A program made the position numbers and the translations under genes. A stretch of 64,000 nt of DNA from Symsagittifera roscoffensis (Eukaryota; Xenacoelomorpha; Acoela; Convolutidae): contig NC_087069.1 of assembly GCF_963678635.1 (NCBI RefSeq), positions 9,560,633-9,624,632 on the forward strand, in the 5' to 3' direction. Under the pieces are notes generated by a model. It ran no database searches. It saw nothing but the letters and a program-made list of their open reading frames with translations, and had not been told where the DNA came from. This document shows, piece after piece, positions 31,171 to 43,399 of this stretch. The number at the start of each line of letters is the position of its first letter. Position 1 is the stretch's first letter.

Positions 31171-33798
31171 AATTGTTCAACATCTCTACCCATTAAATCC
31201 ACCAAATATAACAGCTCAATCGTTACCACCACCATTTATAACAACTGAAGTAATATATAAATACGATAGATATACAAAAAACACAATTGGTTACATCACA
31301 TTTTATAACCCATTCTTAGGATTATCATATACATGTATGTTCTGAAAATATTAACATTTCAACACATCTTTTTTCTAATTTTTTCAGACCAAAACACAAA
31401 CCCTTCTCCTCGCACAGGACCCCAGGATTTATTAGTAACACACTATGATTGTGAAGAAAACGAACAAAAAACACTACACAAATATGCCATAAATCAAGTA
31501 TTGCAATGCGAAACAGAACCACAAGCTATAGAAACTACAAATGTAGTAGCAACATTGTATTCAAAAGCCCGAGCAACAACAGTCACAGGATATAAATTTA
31601 CAGCAACAATTTTCGAAAAGAAAGTACACTGTTCATAAATTTCCAACGGAAATAAGAACCGACTTGATCACGAATCATTTTACCAAAGTAATATAGAACG
31701 ACTTTTATATCTAAATCCCGACGATTGTAAAAACGAATTACTCAGACTAAATATCGCAAGAAATAAAATCACAGACAAAAAAAATAGTAAATTTCCAAGT
31801 CTTTGCCGATTCTGAACATCAAGCAGAACTTGAACGATATCAAGGACATATAAAACTAGATGAAATATACCCATATAACGGCGCACACGGAAGATTAACT
31901 TATGACATACACGATAAACATTGGATACCACACATTGGAATAAATTACCCTTCAAACTGCAAAGCAGACACAAAAAATAAAGGATACTAATAAATAATGT
32001 TTTCTGATTGGAAAATACAACTTGAAAAAATACAACTCACACGAGATTTAACTGGTAACACCATGATCTATCAAGGAATTAGATTACCTTGCAAAATGAT
32101 CAAGGTTATTGTGACCCCACAATAAGGACCCAAGCAACAATTGTTTGGTTTCCCGAAGGTACATGCAGAACATTTCAAGTAGCAAAAATCCATGCTCGAT
32201 TGATAAAATTTCATGAAAAATAATTTTTTGAATCAATTCCATATGAACAAGTAAACCCATCTCGTAAACAAAGCAATGATTTTAGAAATATTCATGATAT
32301 AGAAAATAAATTAACACGTTTTCAAATCTATTAAGAAACAGAATTTGCATGTAAGAACAGAAACCCACTTTATAAAACACAATACTCTGAAATACTTGTC
32401 GAATATAAAAAAAGTTTCGACATGACAACTGGAAAAATAAAAATTGACCCTTATGCCACAAGTCATCCTATTAATGAAGGAACATCATACGTCCCAGTTA
32501 ACTTTCTGAAAAGCAAAGGTCAACCTGGTGGAAAAATAAAAACCATATGACAGTAAAAGTACACGTTTACAAGAACTATCACGAATGAATAGCACCTATT
32601 TTGGTAATATTCATTATGATATCCACTGAGACATGAATTTAGACTACACAATTAGAAGAATTTTTCAAGAAATGTCAATTTCTGAATTAGAAACACTTCA
32701 TCAACTATGGGAATTGGAAAAAACACAAATCCTACAATCACTCGCACTAGCAGTACTAAAAATACCTTACGCAGGATACTTATTATCAGAAAACAGATCA
32801 AATTTTCTTGACTATGAAGGAAACATTTTATGGTTCTATAATTGCACCAAAAAAGTATCACCATTATACGTTTTTGAAGACAAACGTTGTTATAAAAGAA
32901 TCTCCATATTCTATAAAAATAAAGTACATTTTGTCGACACACTTTCAAAGCAAACAACCCATGTGGATCAGAAAATAGCCACAATATAGTACAATTAAAT
33001 CCTGATGAAAATAAATACTACCTACTTACACCATACCCTACATTAATGCAACCACTCAAAAAATTTTCACCCGAAAGAATCAGAGCTATTGCTCGTATTC
33101 CAAACATTGATTTACAATCAATTGGAATATTTTCTAAATCTGATATCCAACATCACATTAGAACACAACAGTTTCAGGAATTATTAAGACAACTGGACAC
33201 AATATAATGACAATCAATTGACGAGAATTTAAGAAAACTTGCCGAAACCGCAGGATTTGCAGACATTTATACACAAGACTATAGCGAATATTTTAAAGAT
33301 ATCAAGGACTACATATTTTTAAAAGGTGAAAAATACAGACCACAAGATATTTCACCAATAAACATTTTGAGTTTTGTCACCGTAAAAAATGAAAATCTCG
33401 CGTTTCTAGGATAGCCCTATTATATCTTAGAAAAATTAGCTATCTTATACGCTATGTTTAGTTTTATAGGATTTCTTTTCTCACTGTTAAAAGGAATCTA
33501 AAACACATGCGCTATATATACACAAGTAAACCGACAAGCAAGTGTAGCACGTATACTATTTGCAGGATGTTTTGGAATTTTTTCATCATCAATTAACAAA
33601 ATACTTCTAGATGCACAAACAAAGGAATATAACACAAAAATATCCGCAAGACAAAACACATACGACGAAGAACATAAAAATATAGAAATAACACCTACTG
33701 CACCACAGTTGCGTCATTTACCACAAAACCATCCATTATCATTAGTTCCCCGTAATTTCCGAAACGTAGCAATAACAAATAATCCAAAATCTATTTAA
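31171..33798 (+). pseudogene. Envelope-glycoprotein-like region, broken
   Basis: Plus-strand blocks after pol form one long decayed gene ending in TAA at 33796-33798. A first exon-like piece ends FYNPFLGLSY, then a likely intron (31335-31387), then a Cys-containing ectodomain-like part (LLVTHYDCEENEQ, TTNVVATLYSKARATTVTGY) to 31638. Further blocks include WIPHIGINYPSNCKAD (about 31920), a 118-codon frame at 32633-32989 with Cys and aromatic residues, and near the end two hydrophobic stretches (LAILYAMFSFIGFLFSLL at about 33430-33490 and ILFAGCFGIFSSS at about 33550-33590). A polar tail follows. Position, ectodomain-like cysteines and a C-terminal membrane anchor fit an env-like gene of errantivirus type. 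At least eight stops or phase changes prevent expression; the specific glycoprotein family is not assigned. Confidence 0.55.
31335..31387 (+). other. Probable 53-bp intron in env-like gene
   Basis: The donor GTATGT at 31335 and the acceptor TTTTTTCAG ending at 31387 bracket 53 bases. Joining the two sides keeps one open frame from about 31170 to 31638, although the phases differ without removal. Such a tiny intron with a U-rich TTTCAG end is typical of nematodes. Confidence 0.6.
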
Positions 33799-35064
33799 GG
33801 TAAATACAAATTAAAATATTTTTACTAATAAATTTAAATTTGTACTAACCATTTTCTATCAATGTTTAATTTATTCTTTTAGTCTTCACACCACAATCAT
33901 CTACAAAACAGAAAAGAAAAAGAAAAATACAAACTTGTTCAATTGTCTTAAAACTCATTAAATTCTTGCACTAAATAATGTAGTAAAATTCATACAAAAT
34001 GTAGTAATTTTATTTATAAATTATTTCCCCATAAAGCAGTAAACGTAAAATACGATGATAATTTATAATTTTATAACGCATTTATAATTTATAATTTTTA
34101 AAACGCAGTAAAATTCAAATTCCGTGCAATAAATTGATAAAATGAGAAAACAGTACTAACCTTTTCAATATTTTCATTCATTCGCACAAGAATTCTATCC
34201 AAACTCGCACAGCTCGCCCACAAAGAATTGTTTAAATAATGATTTTTAGTTTCAAGCTTTCACTATCAACAACTCTAACACACGATAACAAGTTTCAAAC
34301 TTTCCTTTAACCCGGTTGGAAAGGAATTATACCATAAACCAAACTAACCAACGCAGCTTACTAAACACCACAAATCATAAAATAACATCATGACTAAGAA
34401 AAGAAAACCAACAATACCCAAACCGGATTAACCCAGTTTAAAACTGGATAATATATTCTTTTGAAGACTATTATAAAGTCTAAGAAAGAAAAATTAAAAC
34501 ACAAAAAAGTCGCAAGACAAACCCAAACCAAAAACAATTTGATTTTTGAAAAAAGGACACAACCAAAGTAACATAAGAAAGACCAACATAAAACCAACAT
34601 AACACGTTATCAAATAACAGGACCTCTCAAAGAAGCAGCATGCAATCATACTCCCACTCCTGGCCTAACCCACCAGAGAAGGATGTCCTGAGCATGCTTA
34701 TAGCCAGCCTAACCCACCGCGCTACACACAAGCTTTGTGACCACACTTCAATTTTTGATAAGAGGTACTCAAGGGTGAGTAACTCTTCAAAATAACTGAA
34801 CTAAAACAAAACGCTTTTCTGAAAACGACTAACTAAGTTCATGATTAAAAAACCAAATTAACATAAATTTATAAAATGTAAATCATACTTTGCAGTATAT
34901 AGATCATACACAACAACAAAGACGAACATCTGAAGACTAGATGATCCCATCACAATCGAACAAAAGAATGGCTAAACAGAACCGACATGCCATCCACAAC
35001 CACGACTCAAAGGATTTAAAGTACGACTTGACTTCGCAGAAAAGGACTTCATTGAACTAGAACA
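33799..35064 (+). other. 3' non-coding region of the Ty3/gypsy-type element
   Basis: AT-rich and stop-dense. It starts with a donor-like AAG-GTAAAT at 33800 and an acceptor-like TTCTTTTAG ending at 33882, a possible 83-bp intron just after the env-like stop. TAATTTATAATTTTTA-type repeats lie at 34060-34110. GCCTAACCCACC occurs near 34653 and GCCTAACCCACC again near 34706, a small duplication. No gene. Confidence 0.4.
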
Positions 35065-35413
35065 ATGACCACCTCGATGCTCAAGTATAAGTACAGATCC
35101 GAGTTTCAAGGCACCCTTCCACACACGATCTTCACGCTATTCCCAGACGAGGCTGCACACAAGTTCTCTACTAATACAGAAAAACCTGACATAGCAAACC
35201 ATTTTGGAATCGGATTGATTTCATTGGGGATCACAGTCGTTGTCGAATGACGAAATAACAATTTCCTGTCCCTGATTCCAGCGTCCTGGAACGTTCTTCT
35301 TCAAGAAGAACCGGATAAGAAAATGATGTTCGCCAAATACCAACGTTCATCATCCATCCCTCAATTGCAAAGAAGAAAGATAGTTCTAAAAAACTCTGTA
35401 AACCCCGGATGGG
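35065..35413 (+). pseudogene. Small ORF before the 3' LTR
   Basis: A true ATG at 35065 opens 61 codons (MTTSMLKYKYRSEFQGTLPH, later GIGLISLGITVVVE) to TGA at 35248-35250. The same phase is then open to the LTR and beyond. Codon and residue use is less AT-biased than the neighbourhood. The hydrophobic run after residue 47 could be a membrane segment. Not recognised. Confidence 0.35.
35404..35413 (+). promoter_or_regulatory. Possible polypurine tract
   Basis: CCGGATGGG directly before the TG of the 3' LTR is the only purine-rich run at the right place. It is short and interrupted by a T, so the call is weak. Confidence 0.3.
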
Positions 35414-35821
35414 TGAAACCTGATCTAAATTACATTTTATTATTGGATAAATTAGATATTTTACCACTGTAAAATATTTAATATTAACCAATCATAATCC
35501 ATCTAACTAGCAACCCACTTATTTGTAAGTGCTGGAATTACTTGTAATTTCAGCATCAGAGAGATTTGAATTTAATTAGAAATTAGTTGCCTCTCCAAGA
35601 GAACTTCAGCTGCCGCAATAAACAAGTATACTCTAGATCTATTGAGCCTAGCAGAGACTAGTTAAACACCCTGAGACTAGTAGATATAAGAGTAAGATTA
35701 GGATCGGTATTAGACTAAGAAGTTGCACGAATCTTTCCGGCCGAAAATAAGATAGCGTGACGAGCAGATGGTGTACCCTATCCGAAATTACTCTATGAGT
35801 TAACCAAAAGGACCTAACTCG
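35414..35821 (+). repeat. Ty3/gypsy-type element 3' LTR
   Basis: About 408 bp, beginning TGAAACC. It ends AACTCG where the 5' LTR has AACTCA, so the terminal CA has mutated. Followed by ACAT (35822-35825), the second copy of the target duplication. Confidence 0.88.
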
Positions 35822-36386
35822 ACATACGCATAGAATTTTAGTGAATTGCATGAAGTTTTAAAATAAAATGAAATTTTTCTCTTTGAAAAGCTAAATGGAG
35901 CTTCCAAGACTAGTTCGTCTAAGTAGGATCAAAACTTTTTAGCCCAAGTTGCAATTTCATGTATGAAACGAACGTTTCTCGGTCATTTTATTGGCTCAGA
36001 ATAAAACTAAACTGAAAACTTTAAACCAGTTTTACACATCAGAAGGACATTTCTCCAAATTTGTAGGGTCGTTTGAATCACGACTGAAAAGGCTTCTAAA
36101 TTATGTATCACTAGGCCCACTCCGACGATAATTTGTGGAACCTGATTTTGTGTCAAAGAAAACAAAGAAACACTAGTACCTTCCCATTTCCAACAGTCGG
36201 ATCAACAAGTGTGTTCGCAGAACAAATCTGAACAAGAATCTCAATAATGTTATGATAATTACAATAAGGTTCCCGAAAACATTCTGAACATAATGACCCA
36301 AGCAAACTTTACTTAATTCGATTTTGTTAGCATAGACGAGCTGATTTGGAAATTGAAATGAAAAAAAAAATCTTTTAGTGTCGATT
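35822..36386. other. Unique AT-rich flank, nothing seen
   Basis: No repeat or supported gene between the LTR and the small minus-strand frames; only ACAT at the start belongs to the target duplication. Confidence 0.4.
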
Positions 36387-36509
36387 TTAATACCGATTTT
36401 TCACTGAATATATTTTTTTCATGTGCTCAATTTTTCCCGCTGATTGTTCTTGTTGTATAATATCGAGGTCCAATTTGGAGCCTTCATTGATTTCATATTG
36501 CCTTACCAT
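36387..36509 (-). CDS. Short unrecognised ORF or exon (40 aa)
   Basis: ATG at 36509 to TAA at 36387. The peptide is polar and regular (YEINEGSKLDLDIIQQEQSA) and denser in charged residues than chance AT-rich frames. It could be an exon of a gene whose other parts are not visible. No family recognised. Confidence 0.25.
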   Translation of the reverse strand: MVRQYEINEGSKLDLDIIQQEQSAGKIEHMKKIYSVKNRY

Positions 36510-36824
36510 GTTGAAAACTGGGTTTAGTAGCTGTTACGGGTTGGCGGTCGCAACGTTCTGTCTATCATCATATGCGGGAGAGGAGAGGAGGAAAATGGGG
36601 AAAGCAACTTGGTAATTTCTACGGCGCTCGAATATCCCACGATAGTATGGCTCTATTCTAGTTTGGACCCCTCTGCAACTATCTCGTAATTGGAAGAAGC
36701 CGCCGGTAAAAATCCCCCGTAAGCTCCGATAACTGCAGATCTAGCTGATTCGGCCTAATGCACGATAACGACGTTGCCCCTTTTTGCAGTTTTCATTGAA
36801 ATGAATTTTCTTCGACAACCCTAT
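36510..36824. other. Higher-GC unique sequence, no frame supported
   Basis: Richer in GC than the rest of the left half, with GAGAGGAGAGGAGG near 36581-36595 and TTTTTGCAG at 36781-36789, a splice-acceptor-like site on the plus strand. No open frame of note. Confidence 0.35.
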
Positions 36825-37037
36825 TTAATAAAACATTCGTATAGCATTGTTTTTTTTATAGTTCGCCGCCCTGTTTGTAGAAGGATTCTCCGATGTGCTT
36901 TCACTTTCTTGGGAGTTTTTGAAAAAGTCCGGGTTCTTTTCTCGTCGTATAAATTGGGTTATTTTTACTTGCTGTTGACGCCGAGAAGAATCCATTTGGT
37001 CTACTTGCGACCCGGCTGAAATTGACTTGTCTGTCAT
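36825..37037 (-). CDS. Unrecognised Ser/Gln/Asn-rich ORF (70 aa)
   Basis: True ATG at 37037 and stop at 36825. MTDKSISAGSQVDQMDSSRR, then a short basic part (ITQFIRREKNPDFF), then a Ser/Glu/Asn-rich low-complexity end. It looks like a disordered N terminus of a larger protein. The start lies only about 60 bases from the satellite edge, so the promoter would have to lie in or beyond the array. Probability of being a real gene is modest. Confidence 0.25.
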   Translation of the reverse strand: MTDKSISAGSQVDQMDSSRRQQQVKITQFIRREKNPDFFKNSQESESTSENPSTNRAANYKKNNAIRMFY

Positions 37038-37442
37038 AGATAAGTATCAGAATCGACCATCTGAGCCTCCGGCGGTTGCAGGTGATCAGCCGAGCAAGCT
37101 TGCTCAATGAAGGTTTTTGGCCTTGCTCAATGAAGTTTTTGGTCTTGCTCAATGAAGTTTTTGGCCTTGCTCAATGAAGTTTTTGGCCTTGCTCAATGAA
37201 GTTTTTGGCCTTGCTCTATGAAGTTTTTTGGCCTTGCTCAATGAAGGTTTTTGGCCTTGCTTAATGAAGGTTTTTGGCCTTGCTCAATGAAGGTTTTTGG
37301 CCTTGCTCAATGAAGGTTTTTGGCCTTGCTTAATGAAGGTTTTTGGCCTTGCTCAATGAAGGTTTTTGCCCTTGCTCAAAGAAGGTTTTTGGCCTTGCTT
37401 AATGAAGGTTTTTGGCCTTGCTCAATGAAAGTTTTTGGCCTT

Positions 37443-40400
37443 GCTCAATGAAGGTTTTTGGCCTTGCTCAATGAAGGTTTTTGGCTTTGCTCAATGAAAG
37501 TTTTTGGCCTTGCTCAATGAAGGTTTTTTTGGCCTTGCTCAATGAAGGTTTTTCACCTTGCTCAACGAAGGTTTTTCACCTTGCTCAATGAAGTTTTTTG
37601 GCCTTGCTCAATGAAATTTTTGGCCTTGCTCAATGAAGTTTTTTGGCCTTGCTCAATGAAGGTTTTTGGCCTTGCTTAATGAAGGTTTTTGGCCTTGCTC
37701 AATGAAGGTTTTTGGCCTTGCGCAATGAAGGTTTTTGGCCTTGCTTAATGAAGGTTTTTGGCCTTGCTCAATGAAGGTTTTTGCCCTTGCTCAAAGAAAG
37801 TTTTTGGCCTTGCTCAATGAAAGTTTTTGGCCTTGCTCAACGAAGGTTTTTCACCTTGCTCAATGAAGGTTTTTAGCCTTGCTCAATGAAAGTTTTTGGC
37901 CTTGCTCAATGAAGGTTTTTGCCCTTGCTCAATGAAGGTTTTTGCCTTTGCTCAATAAAGGTTTTTGGCCTTGCTCAATGAAGGTTTTTGGCCTTGCTCA
38001 ATGAAGGTTTTTGGCCTTGCTGAATGAAAGTTTTTGGCCTTGCGCAATGAAGGTTTTTGGCCTTGCTCAATGAAGGAAGGTTTTTGGCCTTGCTCAATGA
38101 AGGTTTTTGGCCTTGCTCAATGAAGGTTTTTGGCCTTGCTCAATGAAGGTTTTTGGCCTTGCTCAATGATGGTTTTTGACCTTGCTCAATGAAGGTTTTT
38201 GGCCTTGCTCAATGAAGATATTTTGCCTTGCTCAATGAAGGTTTTTGACCTTGCTCAATGAAGGTTTTTGGCCTTGCTCAGTGAAGGTTTTTGGCCTTGC
38301 TCAATGAAGGTTTTTGGCCTTGCTCAATGAAGGTTTTTGGCGTTGCTCAGTGAAGGTTTTTGGCCTCGCTCAAAAAAGATTTTTGGCATTGCTCAATGAA
38401 GGTTTTTGGCCTTGCTCAATGAAGGTTTTTGGCCTTGCTCAAGGAAGGTTTTTTTTTGGCCTTGCTCAATGAATGTTTTTGACCTTGCTCAATGAAGGTT
38501 TTTGGCCTTGCTCAAAAAAGGTTTTTAGCCTTGCTCAAGGAAGGTTTTTGGCCTTGCTCAATGAAGGTTTTTGCCTTGCTCAATGAAGGTTTTTGGCCTT
38601 GCTTAATGAAATTTTTGGCCTTGCTCAATGAAGTTTTTTGGCCTTGCTCATGGAAGGTTTTTTTTTGGCCTTGCTCAATGAATGTTTTTGACCTTGCTCA
38701 ATGAAGGTTTTTGGCCTTGCTCAATGAAGGTTTTTGGCCTTGCTCAGTGAAGGTTTTTGGCCTCGCTCAAAAAAGGTTTTTGGCATTGCTCAATGAAGGT
38801 TTTTGGCCTTGCTCAATGAAGGTTTTTGGCCTTGCTCAATGAAGGTTTTTGGCCTTGCTCAGTGAAGGTTTTTGGCCTCGCTCAAAAAAGGTTTTTGGCA
38901 TTGCTCAATGAAGGTTTTTGGCCTTGCTCAATGAAAGTTTTTGGCCTTGCTCAATGAAGGTTTTTGGCCTTGCTCAATGAAGGTTTTTGGCTTTGCTCAA
39001 TGAAAGTTTTTGGCCTTGCTCAATGAAGGTTTTTTTGGCCTTGCTCAATGAAGGTTTTTCACCTTGCTCAACGAAGGTTTTTCACCTTGCTCAATGAAGT
39101 TTTTTGGCCTTGCTCAATGAAATTTTTGGCCTTGCTCAAGGAAGTTTTTTGGCCTTGCTCAATGAAGGTTTTTGGCCTTGCTTAATGAAGGTTTTTGGCC
39201 TTGCTCAATGAAGGTTTTTGGCCTTGCTCAATGAACGTTTTTGGCCTTGCTTAATGAAGGTTTTTGGCCTTGCTCAATGAAGGTTTTTGCCCTTGCTCAA
39301 AGAAAGTTTTTGGCCTTGCTCAATGAAGGTTTTTGGCCTTGCTTAACGAAGGTTTTTCACCTTGCTCAATGAAGGTTTTTAGCTTTGCTCAATGAAAGTT
39401 TTTGGCCTTGCTCAATGTAGGTTTTTGCCCTTGCTCAATGAAGGTTTTTGCCCTTGCTCAATAAAGGTTTTTGGCCTTGCTCAATGAAGGTTTTTGGCCT
39501 TGCTCAATGAAGGTTTTTGGCCTTGCTGAATGAAAGTTTTTGGCCTTGCGCAATGAAGGTTTTTGGCCTTGCTCAATGAAGGAAGGTTTTTGGCCTTGCT
39601 CAATGAAGGTTTTTGGCCTTGCTCAATGAAGGTTTTTGGCCTTGCTCAATGAAGGTTTTTGGCCTTGCTCAATGATGGTTTTTGACCTTGCTCAATGAAG
39701 GTTTTTGGCCTTGCTCAATGAAGATATTTTGCCTTGCTCAATGAAGGTTTTTGACCTTGCTCAATGAAGGTTTTTGGCCTTGCTCAGTGAAGGTTTTTGG
39801 CCTTGCTCAATGAAGGTTTTTGGCCTTGCTCAATGAAGGTTTTTGGCCTTGCTCAGTGAAGGTTTTTGGCCTCGCTCAAAAAAGGTTTTTGGCATTGCTC
39901 AATGAAGGTTTTTGGCCTTGCTCAATGAAGGTTTTTGGCCTTGCTCAAGGAAGTTTTTTTTTTGGCCTTGCTCAATGAATGTTTTTGACCTTGCTCAATG
40001 AAGGTTTTTGGCCTTGCTCGAAAAAGGTTTTTAGCCTTGCTCAAGGAAGGTTTTTGGCCTTGCTCAATGAAGGTTTTTGGCCTTGCTCAATGAAGGTTTT
40101 TGGCCTTGCTTAATGAAATTTTTGGCCTTGCTCAATGAAGTTTTTTGGCCTTGCTCATGGAAGGTTTTTTTTGGCCTTGCTCAATGAATGTTTTTGACCT
40201 TGCTCAATGAAGGTTTTTGGCCTTGCTCAAAAAAAGTTTTTAGCCTTGCTCAAGGAAGGTTTTTGGCCTTGCTCAATGAAGGTTTTTCACCTTGCTCAAT
40301 GAAGTTTTTTGGCCTTGCTCAATGAAATTTTTGGCCTTGCTCAATAAAGTTTTTTGGCCCTGCTCAATGAAGGTTTTTGGCCTTGCTTAATGAAGGTTTT
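37443..40400. repeat. 1506-bp higher-order repeat, two copies
   Basis: Marker variants recur at a constant distance: GGCTTTGC at 37483 and 38989, and TGAAGGAAGG at 38071 and 39577, both 1506 bases apart. A GATATTTTGCC unit, a TCACC unit pair and a GGCGTTGC or GGCATTGC unit follow the same order in both copies. Confidence 0.85.
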
Positions 40401-42540
40401 TGGCCTTGCTCAATGAAGGTTTTTGGCCTTGCTCAATGAAGGTTTTTGACCTTGCTTAATGAAGATTTTTGGCCTTGCTCAATGAAGGTTTTTGGCCTTG
40501 CTTAATGAAGGTTTTTGGCCTTGCTCAATGAAGGTTTTTGCCCTTGCTCAAAGAACGTTTTTGGCCTTGCTCAATGAAAGTTTTTGGCCTTGTTTAATGA
40601 AGGTTTTTGGTCTTGCTCAATGAAGGTTTTTGGCCTGGATCAATGAAGGTTTTTGTCCTTGCTCAATGAAATTTTTTGGCCTTGCTTAATGAAAGTTTTT
40701 GGCCTTGCTCAACGAAGGTTTTTCACCTTGCTCAATGAAGGTTTTTAGCCTTGCTCAATGAAAGTTTTTGGCCTTGTTTAAAGAAGGTTTTTGGCCTTGC
40801 TCAATGAAGGTTTTTGCCCCTGCCCAAAGAAGGTTTTTGGCCTTGCTCAAAGAAAATTTTTGGCCTTGCTCAAAGAAGGTTTTTAGCCTTGCTCAATGAA
40901 AGTTTTTGGCCTTGTTTAATGAAGGTTTTTGCCCCTGCTCAAAGAAGGTTTTTGGCCTTGCTCAAAAAAAATTTTTGGCCTTGCTCAATGAAGGTTTTTA
41001 GCCTTGCTCAATGAAAGTTTTTGGCCTTGTCTAATGAAGGTTTTTGGCCTTGCTCAAAGAATGTTTTTGGCCTTGCACAATGAAGGTTTTTGGCCTTGCT
41101 CAATGAAGGTTTTTGGCCTTGCTCAAGGAAGGTTTTTTTGGCCTTGCTCAATGAATGTTTTTGACCTTGCTCAATGAAGGTTTTTGACCTTGCTCAAAAA
41201 AGGTTTTTAGCCTTGCTCAAGGAAGGTTTTTGGCCTTGCTCAATGAAGGTTTTTGGCCTTGCTCAATGAAGGTTTTTGGCCTTGCTTAATGAAATTTTTG
41301 GCCTTGCTCAATGAAGTTTTTTGGCCTTGCTCATGGAAGGTTTTTTTTGGCCTTGCTCAATGAATGTTTTTGACCTTGCTCAATGAAGGTTTTTGGCCTT
41401 GCTCAAAAAAGGTTTTTAGCCTTGCTCAAGGAAGGTTTTTGGCCTTGCTCAATGAAGGTTTTTCACCTTGCTCAATGAAGTTTTTTGGCCTTGCTCAATG
41501 AAATTTTTGGCCTTGCTCAATAAAGTTTTTTGGCCCTGCTCAATGAAGGTTTTTGGCCTTGCTTAATGAAGGTTTTTGGCCTTGCTCAATGAAGGTTTTT
41601 GGCCTTGCTCAATGAAGGTTTTTGACCTTGCTTAATGAAGATTTTTGGCCTTGCTCAATGAAGGTTTTTGACCTTGCTTAATGAAGATTTTTGGCCTTGC
41701 TCAATGAAGGTTTTTGGCCTTGCTTAATGAAGGTTTTTGGCCTTGCTCAATGAAGGTTTTTGCCCTTGCTCAAAGAACGTTTTTGGCCTTGCTCAATGAA
41801 AGTTTTTGGCCTTGTTTAATGAAGGTTTTTGGTCTTGCTCAATGAAGGTTTTTGGCCTGGATCAATGAAGGTTTTTGTCCTTGCTCAATGAAAGTTTTTG
41901 GCCTTGCTTAATGAAAGTTTTTGGCCTTGCTCAACGAAGGTTTTTCACCTTGCTCAATGAAGGTTTTTAGCCTTGCTGAATGAAAGTTTTTGGCCTTGTT
42001 TAAAGAAGGTTTTTGGCCTTGCTCAATGAAGGTTTTTGCCCCTGCTCAAAGAAGGTTTTTGGCCTTGCTCAAAGAAAAGTTTTGGCCTTGCTCAAAGAAG
42101 GTTTTTAGCCTTGCTCAATGAAAGTTTTTGGCCTTGTTTAATGAAGGTTTTTGCCCCTGCTCAAAGAATGATTTTGGCCTTGCTCAAAAAAAATTTTTGG
42201 CCTTGCTCAATGAAGGTTTTTAGCCTTGCTCAATGAAAGTTTTTGGCCTTGTCTAATGAAGGTTTTTGGCCTTGCTCAAAGAAGGTTTTTGGCCTTGCAC
42301 AATGAAGGTTTTTGGCCTTGCTCAAAGAAGGTTTTTGGCCTTGCTCAAAGAAGGTTTTTGACCTTGCTCAATGAATGTTTTTAGCCTTGCTCAATGAAAG
42401 TTTTTGGCCTTGTTTAATGAAGGTTTTTGGTCTTGCTCAATGAAGGTTTTTGGCCTGGATCAATGAAGGTTTTTGTCCTTGCTCAATGAAGGTTTTTGGC
42501 CTTGCTTAATGAAAGTTTTTGACCTTGCTCAACGAAGGTT
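40180..42540. repeat. About 1.18-1.22-kb higher-order repeat, two copies
   Basis: GGCCCTGC recurs at 40356 and 41532 (1176 bases). GGCCTGGATCAATG recurs at 40632 and 41854 (1222 bases), the extra 46 bases being two further monomers in the second copy. Confidence 0.8.
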
Positions 42541-43399
42541 TTTGCCCCTGCTCAAAGACGGTTTTTGGCCTTGCTCAAAGAAGGTTTTTGACCTTGCTCA
42601 ATGAAAGTTTTTAGCCTTGCTCAATGAAAGTTTCTGGCCTTGTTTAAGGAAGGTTTTTGGCCTTGATCAATGAAGGTTTTTGCCCCTGCTCAAAGAAGGT
42701 TTTTGGCCTTGCTCAATGAAGGTTTTTGGCCTTGCTCAATGAAGGTTTTTGCCCCTGCTCAAAGAAGGTTTTTGGCCTTGCTCAAAGAAAGTTTTTTTTG
42801 GCCTTGCTCAATGAAGGTTTTTGACCTTGCTCAATGAAGGTTTTTGACCTTGCTCAATGAAGGTTTTTAGCCTCGCTCAATGAAATTTTTTGGCTTTGTT
42901 TAAGGAAGGTTTTTGGCCTTGCTCAATGAAGGTTTTTGCCCCTGCTCAAAGAAGGTTTTTGGCCTTGCTCAATGAAGGTTTTTGGCCTTGCTCAATGAAG
43001 GTTTTTGCCCCTGCTCAAAGAAGGTTTTTGGCCTTGCTCAAAGAAAGTTTTTTTTGGCCTTGCTCAATGAAGGTTTTTGACCTTGCTCAATGAAGGTTTT
43101 TAGCCTCGCTCAATGAAATTTTTTGGCTTTGTTTAAGGAAGGTTTTTGGCCTTGCTCAATGAAGGTTTTTGCCCCTGCTCAAAGAAGGTTTTTGGCCTTG
43201 CTCAATGAAGGTTTTTGGCCTTGCTCAAAGAAGGATTTTGGCCTTGCTCAAAGAAGGTTTTTGACCTTGCTCAATGAAGGTTTTTAGCCTTGCTCAATGA
43301 AAATTTTTTGGCCTTGTTTAATGAAGGTTTTTGGCCTTGCTCAATGAAGGTTTTTGGCCTGGATCAATGAAGGTTTTTGTCCTTGCACAATGAAGGTTT

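Larger units (their letters stand above)
19447..35821 (+). mobile_element. Degenerate env-bearing Ty3/gypsy-type LTR element (16.4 kb)
   Basis: Plus-orientation element flanked by LTRs of about 409 bp with roughly 25 differences by eye (about 6%), which dates the insertion as much older than the BEL element. Order: LTR, PBS, long leader, gag-like frames, CCHC knuckle and Arg/Asn-rich tail, aspartic protease, RT, RNase H, integrase, a two-membrane-segment frame, an env-like region with a likely 53-bp intron, an extra small frame, LTR. The pol order, with integrase last, is that of Ty3/gypsy. It is non-functional: numerous stops and frameshifts, and an RT active site reading YPDY. At 16.4 kb it is about twice the usual size, through a long leader and about 6 kb after integrase. 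Confidence 0.88.

Noticed and set aside
19450-35820. LTR boundaries at the inner TGATCT (19454 and 35421)
   Set aside because: This leaves no target duplication. Starting at TGGAACC/TGAAACC seven bases earlier gives a matching ACAT on both sides.
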